Made by a program: the position numbers and the translations under genes
Assembly (NCBI GenBank): GCA_963842515.1
Contig: CAWJGO010000002.1
Location: 868,001-932,000, forward strand
Reading direction: 5' to 3'
Length of the DNA stretch: 64,000 nucleotides
From: CADEED01 sp963842515
GTDB lineage: Bacteria; Pseudomonadota; Gammaproteobacteria; Steroidobacterales; Steroidobacteraceae
Notes under the pieces: model-generated
What the model saw: only the letters and a program-made list of their open reading frames with translations
Databases searched by the model: none
What the model was told of the DNA's origin: nothing
In this document: one piece after another, positions 16,886 to 25,950 of the stretch
Position numbering within the stretch: position 1 is the first letter of the stretch
Layout of the letters: the number at the start of each line of letters is the position of its first letter

Positions 16886-18369
16886 ACGAAGCAGCAGCGC
16901 CCGAACCCGCTCGACCCAAGCGCGTCGGATTCGCGTTCGCCAAACGCCATGGCGTGCTGGTGCGGCGCGTGCACGAAGGCATCGCCGACTGCATTTACCG
17001 TCACGGCGCCGCGCCGTTGGCGGTGGCCGAAGTCCGCCGCTATCTCGGTGTGCCGATCCGCCTCGAAAAAGTCGAAGACACCGCGTTCGACTCGCTGCTG
17101 CGCGAAGCCTACGAAGCCGGCAATGACGCGATGGAAGCCGCCGAAGGCGTCGAAGAATCCACCGACCTGGCTCATCTCGCCCAGGACCTGCCCGAGCAGG
17201 CCGACCTGCTCGAGAGCGAGGATGACGCGCCCATCATCCGGCTCATCAATGCCGTGCTCACTCAGGCGGTAAAGGAAAACGCTTCCGACATTCACGTCGA
17301 GCCGTTCGAGAACCGCCTGGTGGTGCGCTTCCGGGTCGACGGGGTCCTGCGCGAGGTCCTGCAGAGCAGGCGCGCAGTCGCGCCGCTCGTGGTCTCGCGC
17401 CTCAAAGTCATGTCCAAGCTCGACATCGCCGAGAAGCGCCTGCCGCAGGACGGCCGCATCAGCCTGAAGATCGCCGGGCGTTCGGTGGACGTGCGCGTGT
17501 CCACCATTCCGTCCGGGCACGGCGAACGAGTCGTGCTGCGTATCCTCGACAAGCAGGCGGGCCGCCTGCACCTGTCGGCGCTCGGTATGGATCCGAAGAC
17601 CGAAGCGAACATCGCCGAGCTGTTCCGCAAACCGCACGGCATCATTCTCGTCACGGGCCCCACCGGGTCTGGCAAGACCACGACGTTGTACTCAGGTCTC
17701 GAGCACCTGAACGACAACACGCAGAACATCATGACGGTCGAGGACCCCATCGAGTACTACATCGATGGCATCGGCCAGACGCAGGTGAACACCAAGGTCG
17801 AGATGACTTTCGCGCGCGGCCTGCGCGCCATCCTTCGCCAGGATCCGGACGTGGTCATGGTCGGTGAAATCCGCGATCTCGAGACCGCGCAGATTGCCGT
17901 GCAGGCGTCGCTCACCGGCCACCTGGTGTTGTCCACGCTGCACACCAACACCGCGGTGGGCGCGCTGACGCGCCTTCGCGACATGGGCATCGAGCCGTTC
18001 CTGCTGTCCTCGAGCCTCATCGGCGTCGTCGCGCAGCGTCTGGTGCGCACGCTGAACCCGGACCACAAGGTGGCGTTCCAGGCCGGCGAATACGAGCGGC
18101 GCCTGCTCGGGCTCGGACCCGACGATCCTTCGCCCACGATCTACCGGCCCGGCCCCGGGGCCGGAGGTTTCCGCGGCCGTACGGGAATCTATGAACTGGT
18201 CATCGTCGACGACCAGATGCGCACCATGATCCACGACGAGGCTGCCGAGCACGAGCTCGAGCGTTATGCACGCACGATGACCCCGTCGATCCGCGACGAC
18301 GGCCTCGACAAAGTACTGCGCGGTGAGACCACCATCGAAGAAGTCCTGCGCGTCACGCGCGAGGACTGA
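16882..18369 (+). CDS. gspE: type II secretion system ATPase GspE, lacking the usual tetracysteine zinc motif
   Basis: Cytoplasmic hexameric ATPase that drives pseudopilus assembly. 495 residues with an N1E-like N-terminal domain, Walker A GPTGSGKT near residues 259-266, an Asp box DPIEYYIDGIGQTQVN, Walker B PDVVMVGEIRDLETAQIAVQA, and a His box GHLVLSTLHTNTAVGAL. The region that normally carries two CxxC pairs between the His box and the C-terminal domain reads VRTLNPDHKVAF and YRPGPGAGGFRGRTGIYEL: the first pair is replaced by N-x-D-H and the second by G-P-G-A, so no Cys remains and no zinc site can form. GRTGIYEL itself is intact. It overlaps gspD and is followed by gspF 9 bp later. Confidence 0.94.
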   Translation: MNEAAAPEPARPKRVGFAFAKRHGVLVRRVHEGIADCIYRHGAAPLAVAEVRRYLGVPIRLEKVEDTAFDSLLREAYEAGNDAMEAAEGVEESTDLAHLAQDLPEQADLLESEDDAPIIRLINAVLTQAVKENASDIHVEPFENRLVVRFRVDGVLREVLQSRRAVAPLVVSRLKVMSKLDIAEKRLPQDGRISLKIAGRSVDVRVSTIPSGHGERVVLRILDKQAGRLHLSALGMDPKTEANIAELFRKPHGIILVTGPTGSGKTTTLYSGLEHLNDNTQNIMTVEDPIEYYIDGIGQTQVNTKVEMTFARGLRAILRQDPDVVMVGEIRDLETAQIAVQASLTGHLVLSTLHTNTAVGALTRLRDMGIEPFLLSSSLIGVVAQRLVRTLNPDHKVAFQAGEYERRLLGLGPDDPSPTIYRPGPGAGGFRGRTGIYELVIVDDQMRTMIHDEAAEHELERYARTMTPSIRDDGLDKVLRGETTIEEVLRVTRED

Positions 18370-18378
18370 TAACGAGCT

Positions 18379-19593
18379 GTGGGCGCCTTCGAATACACCG
18401 CTCTCGACACTGCGGGCCGCGAACAGAACGGGGTGCTCGAAGCCGACACCGTCAAGCACGTGCGCCAGCTGCTGCGCGACCGGCAACTGCTGCCGGTCGC
18501 CGTCGCCGAGGTCAAACATGGCGAAGCAAAGCGCCAGCGCGGCTTCGCCACGCGGCGCGGCGTCTCCGCCTCCGACCTGTCGCTGCTCACGCGCCAGCTC
18601 GCGACCCTGTCGAAGGCGGGGCTGCCGCTCGAGGAAGCTCTGCTGGCGGTGTCACAACAGTCCGAGAAGCCTCGTGTGCAGAGCATCATGCTCGGCGTGC
18701 GCGCCAAGGTCATGGAAGGTCACACGCTGGCGGATGGATTCGGCGAGTTCCCGAAGGTGTTCCCCGAGATCTACCGCTCCACGGTCTCCGCCGGCGAGAG
18801 CTCCGGCCGCCTGGACAGCATCCTCGAACGACTGGCCGACTACACCGAGAATCGCGAGGTCACGCGCCAGAAAGTCATGGGCGCCATGCTCTATCCGGTG
18901 GTGCTGTCGGTCATCTGCCTTGGCATCGTCGTCGGCATGATGGTGTATGTCGTGCCGAAGGTGATCGAGGTCTTCGAGGCTAGCAAGGGCAAATTGCCGT
19001 TCGCCACGCAGGTGCTGATCTTCGTCAGTGAATTCCTGCGCAACTGGGGCATTTATGTCGCCCTTGGCACGGTCGCCGCCATCGTCGCGTTCGTCTACTG
19101 GCTCAAGAGCCCGGCCAACCGCCGCCGCTTCCATCGTTTCCAGCTGCGCGTCCCCCTCATCGGACGGCTGGCACGCGGCTTCAATACCGCGCGTTTCACG
19201 CGTACGTTCAGCATCCTGACCGCCAGCGCCGTGCCGGTGCTCGAAGCCATGCGCATCGCCGGCGAAGTGGTGACCAATCTACCCATGCGCGACGCGGTGG
19301 ACGCCGCCGCCGCGCGTGTGCGCGAAGGCGCACCCATCGGCAAGTCCTTGGCGCAGAGCAAACTATTTCCGCCCATGACGGTGCACCTGATCTCCTCCGG
19401 CGAGTCGAGCGGCGAGCTCGACACCATGCTGGACCGCGCCGCCACCAACCAGGAACGCGAGCTCGACGCCATGATGGGCGCGTTGGTGGGCCTGCTTGGC
19501 CCACTTCTCATAGTTGTGATGGGTTTGTTCGTCATGGGCATCGTTTTTGCAATGCTGATGCCGATATTCGAGATGAACAATTTGATTCGCTGA
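18379..19593 (+). CDS. gspF: type II secretion system inner-membrane platform protein GspF
   Basis: Polytopic platform protein that contacts GspE. The start is GTG at 18379 (VGAFEYTALDTAGREQNG, the usual Y-x-A-L-D-x-x-G opening). 404 residues with two repeated cytoplasmic domains (LSLLTRQLATLSKAGLPLEEAL; then FNTARFTRTFSILTASAVPVLEAM), three membrane helices (VVLSVICLGIVVGMMVYVV, IYVALGTVAAIVAFVYWL, LLGPLLIVVMGLFVMGIVFAML), and the repeated SAGESSGRLD and SSGESSGELD motifs. It ends MPIFEMNNLIR, as GspF proteins do. In most T2SS operons gspG comes next, but here no pseudopilin gene follows. Confidence 0.95.
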   Translation: MGAFEYTALDTAGREQNGVLEADTVKHVRQLLRDRQLLPVAVAEVKHGEAKRQRGFATRRGVSASDLSLLTRQLATLSKAGLPLEEALLAVSQQSEKPRVQSIMLGVRAKVMEGHTLADGFGEFPKVFPEIYRSTVSAGESSGRLDSILERLADYTENREVTRQKVMGAMLYPVVLSVICLGIVVGMMVYVVPKVIEVFEASKGKLPFATQVLIFVSEFLRNWGIYVALGTVAAIVAFVYWLKSPANRRRFHRFQLRVPLIGRLARGFNTARFTRTFSILTASAVPVLEAMRIAGEVVTNLPMRDAVDAAAARVREGAPIGKSLAQSKLFPPMTVHLISSGESSGELDTMLDRAATNQERELDAMMGALVGLLGPLLIVVMGLFVMGIVFAMLMPIFEMNNLIR

Positions 19594-19673
19594 ACCTTGA
19601 TCGATTCTCGGTTTTGGCCATTGCATGGCGCCGTCCATCGTTTTATAACGCGCCTATCTGAGGTCGCCGCGTT

Positions 19674-19946
19674 ATGAACGAGAAACCGGAATCAGAAGAG
19701 TTCGACGAGGACGAAGAAGAGGTCGCCTTCGAAGCCACCAGCGAAGTCGACTTCGATCGTCTCGCGAAAGATCTGGATGCCGCCAAGAAGCGCGGACAGA
19801 AGCTGGGTGATCCACCCTGGCGCCGTCTCGAGCGCCGCCTCGAAGACAAGAACACCGCTGAGCTCACCAGTGACTTCGATGACTACAACATCGATGACGA
19901 CAGCACCGCGGTGCGCAAGTTGAACAATGCGAAGAACCTGAGCTGA
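19674..19946 (+). CDS. small acidic protein of unknown function
   Basis: 90 residues, very rich in Asp and Glu at the start (NEKPESEEFDEDEEEVAFEA) and near the end (TSDFDDYNIDDDSTAV), with a central basic/aromatic block DPPWRRLERRLEDKNTAEL that may form a helix. Ribosome site TGAGG lies about ten bases upstream. No signal peptide, membrane helix or enzyme motif. I do not recognise the family; small acidic proteins with an R-R-x-x-E-x-R-L-E-D core are common as hypothetical genes in gammaproteobacteria. It follows gspF by 80 bp, but nothing ties it to secretion. Confidence 0.6.
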   Translation: MNEKPESEEFDEDEEEVAFEATSEVDFDRLAKDLDAAKKRGQKLGDPPWRRLERRLEDKNTAELTSDFDDYNIDDDSTAVRKLNNAKNLS

Positions 19947-20018
19947 GGGTTCCGCGCCAGCTTCGGGACATCGACAATTTTCCTGCGGCGCCCGCCGCGC
20001 GCGGACTACGATGCCGCG

Positions 20019-20444
20019 ATGACCCAATCGAGTCCTAAAGCCCGTCAACCCATCGTGCTGGCACCCGGCGAAGGCCGCTCGTATGCCATGGGCCGCATCA
20101 GCGCAGTGTTCAAGGCCGACGGCGCCGAAACCGGTGCACGTTACTCCATCTCCGAGTGGTGGCTCGCGCCACACACCAAGGGGCCCGGCCCGCATTCGCA
20201 TCCGGAAGACGACATCTTCTACGTGATCGCCGGCACCATGAGTGTGCTCGTCGACGGGAGCTGGACCGACGCTGCGGCGGGTTCTTTCGTGCTGATTCCG
20301 GGTGGTTTCACGCACGATTTTGAGAATCGCGGCGAGGTTCGCGCGGGCGTGCTCAATTTCTACGCGCCCGGGACGTTCGAGGAGGACATGCCGGCGATCG
20401 AGAAGTGGTATCGCGAGAATCCGGCGAAAGATACCGAGACCTGA
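20019..20444 (+). CDS. cupin domain-containing protein
   Basis: 141 residues forming a single small beta-barrel cupin. Motif 1 reads PGPHSHPEDDIFYVIAG: two His, then Glu and the GTMSVLVDG strand. Motif 2 reads GSFVLIPGGFTHDFENRG with the third His. These residues would bind one divalent metal. The sequence LAPGEGRSYAMGRISAVFKADG and the C-terminal GTFEEDMPAIEKWY resemble the DUF/quercetinase-like single-cupin group; the substrate is unknown. It is convergent with dnaE2, with only 6 bases between the two stops. Confidence 0.8.
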   Translation: MTQSSPKARQPIVLAPGEGRSYAMGRISAVFKADGAETGARYSISEWWLAPHTKGPGPHSHPEDDIFYVIAGTMSVLVDGSWTDAAAGSFVLIPGGFTHDFENRGEVRAGVLNFYAPGTFEEDMPAIEKWYRENPAKDTET

Positions 20445-20450
20445 GGCAAC

Positions 20451-23400
20451 TCAGCGGAAGTCGCGCGACTGCGTGACGAGGCTGCCGAGCAGGCGCGTGC
20501 GATCCATCAGCCGTTGCGCCACCACGTGTGTCACCAGTCCCTCCTTCTGCAACATGCCGTGTACCTCGAGCAGGCGAGCACCATTGGCGATGCGTCGCGC
20601 CCGTGACCACACACGTTCCCAGACGATGAGATTCAAATAGCCGGTTTCATCCTCTAGCGTGATGAACATGACGCCAGAAGCGCTCTGCGGCCGCTGGCGC
20701 GACGTGACGATGCCGGCGACACGCACCACGCGACCATGCGGCAGGTCGCGCAGATCGGCCGCGGTGACCACGTGAGTGGCGGCCAGCTGTTCACGCAGCA
20801 GCGCCAGCGGATGGCGCCCGAGCGTGAGGCCCTGGGTGCGATAGTCGGCGGCGATGTTCTGGCCCTCACTGGGTGGCGCCAGCAGAGGCGTGCCTTCAGC
20901 GTGCGCTGGCGCAGGCGCCAGCGGCAGCTCCTGCTCGCTGCCGGCAACCTGCCAGAAGGTCAGGTGCCGGTTACCCGACAACTCGCGTAACGCGCCGGCA
21001 TCGGCGAGCGCTTCGAGCTCGCGGCGTGACAGGTTGGCGCGCCGCGTGAGGTCCTGCACGCTCGTGAAGGCCGCATGGCCGCGCTGCGCCGCGATGCGCT
21101 GCGCCGCTTCCTCGCCAAGCGACTTCACCAACCGAAGGCCTAGCCGCAGCGCGGGCTCATCGTCCGCGCGCCGTTCGAGCGTGCAGTCCCAGGTGCTGCT
21201 GCCGACACTGATGGGACGCACTTCGACACCGTGAGCGCGCGCATCGCGCACCAGTTGCGCCGGCGCATAGAACCCCATGGGCTGGCTGTTGATGAGCGCA
21301 CAGGTGAACGCCGCGGGTTCAAAACACTTGAGCCAGGCAGAGCTGTATACCAGCAGCGCGAAACTCGCGGCGTGCGATTCGGGAAAACCGTATTCGCCGA
21401 AGCCCTGGATCTGGCTGAAGATCTGGCGCGCGAAGCTTTCGTCATAACCGCGATCGCTCATGCCTTTGATGAGCCGCAGCTCGAAATGCCCGAGGCCGCC
21501 GCGCCGCTTCCAGGCCGCCATGCTCCGGCGCAGCTGATCGGCCTCGCCGGGCGTGAAGCCGGCAGCGACGATGGCCAGCTGCATCACCTGCTCCTGGAAG
21601 ATGGGCACGCCGAGCGTGCGCGACAACACGCCTTTCACCGCATCGCTCGGATAGGTGACCGGTTCCAGGCCCTGCCGCCGGCGTAGATAGGGATGCACCA
21701 TGCCGCCCTGGATGGGTCCGGGACGCACGATGGCCACCTCGATGACCAGATCGTAGAACTCCGCAGGTTTCAGGCGCGGCAGCATCGACATCTGCGCGCG
21801 CGATTCGACCTGGAACACGCCGACGGTGTCGGCGCGCGAGATCATCTCGTAGACGCGTGCGTCTTCCTTGGGCACGTCGGCGAGCGTGAACGGTTTGCGG
21901 CGGAAGGCCGAGACCAGCGCGAAACCGCGGCGCAGCGCCGACAACATGCCGAGACCCAGCACGTCCACCTTGAGCAGGCGCAGCTCATCGAGATCGTCCT
22001 TGTCCCACTCGATGACCGTGCGATCGGCCATGGTGGCGTTTTCGATGGGCACCAGCTCTTCGAGCAGTCCCTGCGAGATCACGAAACCGCCGACGTGTTG
22101 CGACAGGTGCCGCGGAAACCCCTGCAGCTGGCTCGCGAGGTCGAGCAGTAGTTTGAGTTGCGGATTGCCGGGTTCGAAGCCAGCCTCGCGCACCCGCTCT
22201 TCGTCGACCGCGGTATCCCACCACTGCATGACGCCCGCCAGCCGCTCGGCCTGCACCGCGTCGAGGCCCATCACTTTCGCCATGTCGCGCAATGCGCTTC
22301 GCGGCCGGTAGCTGATGACCGTGGCGGTGAGCGCGGTGCGGTCGCGGCCGTACTTGCGGTAGATGTACTGGATGATCTCCTCGCGCCGCTCGTGCTCGAA
22401 ATCGATGTCGATGTCCGGCGGCTCGTTGCGCTCGCGCGAAATGAACCGCTCCATGAGCAGCTGGCTGCGCGACGGGTCGACCTCTGTGACGTGCAGCGAA
22501 TAGCACACCACCGAGTTGGCGGCCGAACCGCGGCCCTGGCAGAGGATGTTGAGCCGGCGCGCCTCGCTCACGATGTCCTGCACCGTGAGGAAGTAGGGCT
22601 CGTAATGGAGGTCGGCGATGAGTTTGAGCTCATCATCGATTCTCACGCACATCTCGTCCGGAACGCCTTGCGGCCAGCGTTTGCGCGCCCCGGCCTCGGT
22701 GAGTTTGCGCAGGTGCGAAGCGGCGGTTTCACCGGCTGGCACGAGCTCGTGCGGATATTCGTAGCGCAGCTCATCGAGCGAGAAGTTCGCGAGCGCGGCG
22801 ATCTGCACGGTTTCGGCCAGCAGCGCCGGTGGATAGAGCCGCTCGAGCCGTGGCCGCTCGCGCAGATGGCGTTCGCCATTGGGATGCAGCCGCGTGCCTG
22901 CCTGCGCCACCGTGACACCGTGGCGCACCGCCGTGAGCGCATCCTGCAGGCGGCGGCGTTCGCGCACGTGCATGTGCACGTCGCCGGCGGCGGTCAATGG
23001 CAAACCGTGGTGCGCGGCGAGTAACCGGCAATGCGCGAGATGCTCGCGATCGTAACCGTCGCGCGTCAGCTCCACCGCGATCCAGGCGCGGCCGGCGAAG
23101 GTCCGGGCGATCCATTCGCCCTGCCCCGTATCCGGCTTTGCGGGCGGCAGCCACAGCGCGAGCGTGCCGGCACTCACGTTTTCGCCTTCGCGCGGCGCCG
23201 CCGCGTTGCCGATGAATTCATCGACGTCGGCACGCGTGAGCGTGTAACTGCCTTTTGCGGCAGCGCGCCGGCCGCGCGTGATGAGCCGCGACAGCCGCCC
23301 GTATCCGGCGCGATTACGCGCGATGACCACCAGGCGCAGGCCGCACTCGAGCGTGAATTCCGACCCGATCAGTAGTTTGACTCCGCCGATCTTCTTGGCA

Positions 23401-23588
23401 GCCGAATGCGCGCGCACCACGCCCGCGAGCGAACATTCGTCGGTGATGGCGAGCGCCGCGTAGCCGAGCTCCTTGGCCTGCGCGACCAGCTCCTCGGCAT
23501 GGGAAGCCCCGCGCAGAAAGCTGAAGTTGCTCAGGCAGTGCAATTCCGCATAGGCCGGAGCCGCGTGAGCCTGAATCTCGCCGTTCAT
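20451..23588 (-). CDS. dnaE2: error-prone DNA polymerase DnaE2 (ImuC)
   Basis: C-family polymerase used with ImuA and ImuB in damage-induced mutagenesis. I chose ATG at 23588 because it overlaps the imuB stop (ATGA) and starts just before the PHP domain (YAELHCLSNFSFLRGASHAEEL); the frame extends upstream but only as a shadow of imuB. 1045 residues, the usual DnaE2 length. Visible: PHP (1-270), the palm with PPDIDIDFEHERREEIIQYI carrying catalytic Asp residues, the Q-G-R-G-S-A-A-N-S motif, fingers with PIFQEQVMQLAIVAAGFTPGEAD, the helix-hairpin-helix region and the OB fold (VRVAGIVTSRQRPQSASGVMFITLEDETG). Last gene of the lexA-linked SOS cassette. Confidence 0.96.
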   Translation of the reverse strand: MNGEIQAHAAPAYAELHCLSNFSFLRGASHAEELVAQAKELGYAALAITDECSLAGVVRAHSAAKKIGGVKLLIGSEFTLECGLRLVVIARNRAGYGRLSRLITRGRRAAAKGSYTLTRADVDEFIGNAAAPREGENVSAGTLALWLPPAKPDTGQGEWIARTFAGRAWIAVELTRDGYDREHLAHCRLLAAHHGLPLTAAGDVHMHVRERRRLQDALTAVRHGVTVAQAGTRLHPNGERHLRERPRLERLYPPALLAETVQIAALANFSLDELRYEYPHELVPAGETAASHLRKLTEAGARKRWPQGVPDEMCVRIDDELKLIADLHYEPYFLTVQDIVSEARRLNILCQGRGSAANSVVCYSLHVTEVDPSRSQLLMERFISRERNEPPDIDIDFEHERREEIIQYIYRKYGRDRTALTATVISYRPRSALRDMAKVMGLDAVQAERLAGVMQWWDTAVDEERVREAGFEPGNPQLKLLLDLASQLQGFPRHLSQHVGGFVISQGLLEELVPIENATMADRTVIEWDKDDLDELRLLKVDVLGLGMLSALRRGFALVSAFRRKPFTLADVPKEDARVYEMISRADTVGVFQVESRAQMSMLPRLKPAEFYDLVIEVAIVRPGPIQGGMVHPYLRRRQGLEPVTYPSDAVKGVLSRTLGVPIFQEQVMQLAIVAAGFTPGEADQLRRSMAAWKRRGGLGHFELRLIKGMSDRGYDESFARQIFSQIQGFGEYGFPESHAASFALLVYSSAWLKCFEPAAFTCALINSQPMGFYAPAQLVRDARAHGVEVRPISVGSSTWDCTLERRADDEPALRLGLRLVKSLGEEAAQRIAAQRGHAAFTSVQDLTRRANLSRRELEALADAGALRELSGNRHLTFWQVAGSEQELPLAPAPAHAEGTPLLAPPSEGQNIAADYRTQGLTLGRHPLALLREQLAATHVVTAADLRDLPHGRVVRVAGIVTSRQRPQSASGVMFITLEDETGYLNLIVWERVWSRARRIANGARLLEVHGMLQKEGLVTHVVAQRLMDRTRLLGSLVTQSRDFR

Positions 23589-25210
23589 CCGAAGATTCCG
23601 TGCAGGAACCATCTTCTGGCCCCGGCGCATTCGCGGTAAATCCACAAATGCGTGCCGTTGACGTCTTTCGCGCAGTAATAGTCGCGCCGCGCGTCCGCGC
23701 CATCCCACCAGCCGCTTTCGATGCGTTCCGGACCGGCTAACAACTCCAGCGTCCCGCGCAGGCGCGGCCGGCCGCGTTGTGATGCGAGCTCCTGCGGCTC
23801 GCCTAACAGCCATGGCGGCCGCCGAAACGGCGCCGGCGAGTGACCGGTGTGTGCTCGTGGCGCACGGTTCTGCGCCAGCAACGGCTCGGCCACGCACCAG
23901 GCATTCTCGGGCCGGTGTTCCGCTACACAGCCGATGCCGTACACCGCATCGACGCCGAGCCGCGCGCGTAAGTGTTCGATGAGCGCCGGCATCTCACCCG
24001 CCGGTGCGTGCCCATGCACGCCGGCCGGCCATAATGACTGGCTCGCGAGGGTGCGCTCGGTGAGCGCGCCGCCTCGCAATTCGCAACGCCGCACCGGCTC
24101 GGGCAATGCGAGATTGGCGAGCCGCTCGCGCAGCAATGCCTGCAGCCGTTCAGCGCTCGCTTCAGGATTGGCCAGCCGCAGCGTGCAGGAGGTGGGTACG
24201 GCGCGATAGTGATGGAAGCGGCATAGCAGTGCGGTGATGCCCCGCTGCCGAGTGCGCAGGTATTGTTCGAGCTCATCCAGCAACGGACGCAATGTCCGCA
24301 GGATGTGCTCGTGATTGTCGATTTCATGATCGAGATCGACGCGCCCCACATAACGCTCGCGCCGCTTGAGCCGCCGGCGCGGATCGGCGCGCCGTCCGAG
24401 CAGGCGATCGAGATCGGCAAGCTGCGTGACACCGAAACGTTTGGCGAACCCCGCGCGTGGCAGGCGCATGAGCTCACCGAGCGTGCGCACGCCCATGCCC
24501 AGCAGCCGTGTATTCGCCTCTTCGGGCCAGCGCAGCACCGTGAGTGGCAGCGGCTTGAGCCGCGCCGGCAACACCGCCGGATCGGTGATGAAGCAACGCG
24601 CACTGGCACGCGCCGCCGCGAGGGCGGCCAGCGCCGTGGGTGCGAGCGTGAAACGCGGTTGTATACCGCTGCCCGTGAACACCGCATCCGCGAGACAGGC
24701 TTCGCGCAGCCGCCGGCACAACTGACGCAAACCCCCGAACAAGCGGATGCTCGATTTGATCTCGAGCAACAGGCCATCCGGAGCTTCGATGGACACCTGC
24801 GGCGTGAAGGTGGCGGCGATACCGGCCAGGCGTTGCATGAGCGCGAGCTCGCGCGCCGGATCACGCGTGCGTGCGTCGAGATGCGGCACGGCCGCGAACG
24901 CCGCACCCAGCGTCATGCCGACACGTACACCCCCCGCCTGCGCTTTCGCATCCGCATCGACGATACGTGGAGTGCGGGCTTCATCGATCACCACGAGCGG
25001 TGCGAGACCGGTGGTTTCCGGCAGCGCCAGCAGAGACAGCTGTGGCACGTGTGCGGCGATCCATAACTCGCGTGGATCGAGCTCGAGTGCGGTCTGCCCG
25101 GAAGATCCCGGCCCCGTGGGCGGAGGCGACGCCGGCCGCACCCGTAAAACGGACGGCGTCGCACTCACATCCCCCGGTTCAAAAAGTAATTTCCTGGAAC
25201 GCTGTCGCAT
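23585..25210 (-). CDS. imuB: Y-family polymerase-like mutasome protein ImuB
   Basis: ImuB resembles Y-family polymerases but lacks catalytic activity; it bridges ImuA, the beta clamp and DnaE2. 541 residues: LWIAAHVPQLSLLALPET starts the family-like fold, but the D-x-D-x-F-F-A-S-V-E active-site signature of active Y polymerases is absent; RLFGGLRQLCRRLREACL, LAPTALAALAAARA, the helix-hairpin-helix LLGMGVRTLGELMRLPRAGFAKRFG, and the little-finger part follow, and the tail ESGWWDGADARRDYYCAKDVNGTHLWIYRE is diagnostic of ImuB. The first 45 residues are low complexity and a later start is possible. It overlaps dnaE2 by four bases. Confidence 0.94.
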   Translation of the reverse strand: MRQRSRKLLFEPGDVSATPSVLRVRPASPPPTGPGSSGQTALELDPRELWIAAHVPQLSLLALPETTGLAPLVVIDEARTPRIVDADAKAQAGGVRVGMTLGAAFAAVPHLDARTRDPARELALMQRLAGIAATFTPQVSIEAPDGLLLEIKSSIRLFGGLRQLCRRLREACLADAVFTGSGIQPRFTLAPTALAALAAARASARCFITDPAVLPARLKPLPLTVLRWPEEANTRLLGMGVRTLGELMRLPRAGFAKRFGVTQLADLDRLLGRRADPRRRLKRRERYVGRVDLDHEIDNHEHILRTLRPLLDELEQYLRTRQRGITALLCRFHHYRAVPTSCTLRLANPEASAERLQALLRERLANLALPEPVRRCELRGGALTERTLASQSLWPAGVHGHAPAGEMPALIEHLRARLGVDAVYGIGCVAEHRPENAWCVAEPLLAQNRAPRAHTGHSPAPFRRPPWLLGEPQELASQRGRPRLRGTLELLAGPERIESGWWDGADARRDYYCAKDVNGTHLWIYRECAGARRWFLHGIFG

Positions 25211-25223
25211 GAGCAGCAGTTAC

Positions 25224-25934
25224 TCACGCCGCGGCGCGGGGCCATTCGAGCTCGATAGGCTCGCGGCTGCCGCCTCGGCTCTTGATGAGACTCACGCGCG
25301 CACCATGCCTGCCCGCGGAAACCAGGGGCTCGAGCAATACCCGCAACATGGCCGGCGAAGGATCGCTCGCGAATCGCTGACTGCGATACAGCACTCCGAG
25401 CGCGCGCCCCTGCTCCGCCGCCAGTTGCAGCCGGCGGATGGCGCGTGGGCTTGCGCGCGGCAGCCAGGCCAATGCCACCTCGCATGCCCCCGAGCGCAGT
25501 GCCTGCTCCAGCGCCCATAACTCCATATGTACGCCGCCCCCTTCTTTCAAAAGAAGGGGCGGCGTTGGAAAGGTCTTCGCCGCGGTAGCGGCTAAAGGCG
25601 TGCGCACGATGAGCATGCGGTCGAGCGCCACGCCATGCGCCGCGAGCGCCGGCGCGAAGGGTTCATGCGGCGGCGACACCCAGGTGCACCAGCGCGGCGG
25701 CGTGAGCTGCGACCGCGCGGCCAGCGCGGGAAGCAGTAGATAGAGCTCGCCGACCCCGGGGTGCGGCGTGAGGATTTCTATGAGGCCGTGACGCGGCCAG
25801 CCACCACCGGGCAACCCCGCATCGAGCGCGGCGAAACCGGTGGGAAAAGTCTCCACCGCGGCGCGGCTGCGCCCGCGCCATACCGACGGGTGGGCGAGCA
25901 ACTCTTCCAATTGCTTTTCGTGGGCTTCTGGCAT
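25224..25934 (-). CDS. imuA: translesion synthesis-associated protein ImuA, with an in-frame palindromic insertion
   Basis: RecA-like cell-division inhibitor/recombinase homologue that supports ImuB and DnaE2. I chose ATG at 25934 (MPEAHEKQLEELLAHPSVWRG), 16 bp after the DUF3224 stop; upstream sequence in the same frame overlaps the preceding gene. 236 residues with the ImuA pattern TFPTGFAALDAGLPGGGWPRHGLIEILT, GVGELYLLLPALA, ALEQALRSGACEVALAWLP and RRLQLAAEQGRALGVLYR. Between IVRTPLAATAAK and MELWALEQALRSG the family normally passes directly; here about 20 extra residues (FPTPPLLLKEGGGVH) are encoded by a 35-bp palindrome at 25531-25565. The reading frame is kept. Confidence 0.92.
   Translation of the reverse strand: MPEAHEKQLEELLAHPSVWRGRSRAAVETFPTGFAALDAGLPGGGWPRHGLIEILTPHPGVGELYLLLPALAARSQLTPPRWCTWVSPPHEPFAPALAAHGVALDRMLIVRTPLAATAAKTFPTPPLLLKEGGGVHMELWALEQALRSGACEVALAWLPRASPRAIRRLQLAAEQGRALGVLYRSQRFASDPSPAMLRVLLEPLVSAGRHGARVSLIKSRGGSREPIELEWPRAAA
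25531..25565. repeat. palindromic repeat inserted in frame within imuA
   Basis: Arms of 17 and 16 bases (ACGCCGCCCCCTTCTTT and AAAGAAGGGGCGGCGT) pair with one bulged C and leave a 2-base loop. On the minus strand it encodes FPTPPLLLKEGGGV-like residues, a peptide recognisable as translated intergenic repeat. It is unrelated in sequence to the GGGGTCAGACCCC repeat. Confidence 0.75.
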
Positions 25935-25950
25935 GGAAAAAGTGTCGGCA

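Noticed and set aside
20451..23897. 1148-codon version of dnaE2
   Set aside because: The extension overlaps imuB and lacks PHP-domain similarity; ATG at 23588 fits the overlap and length.
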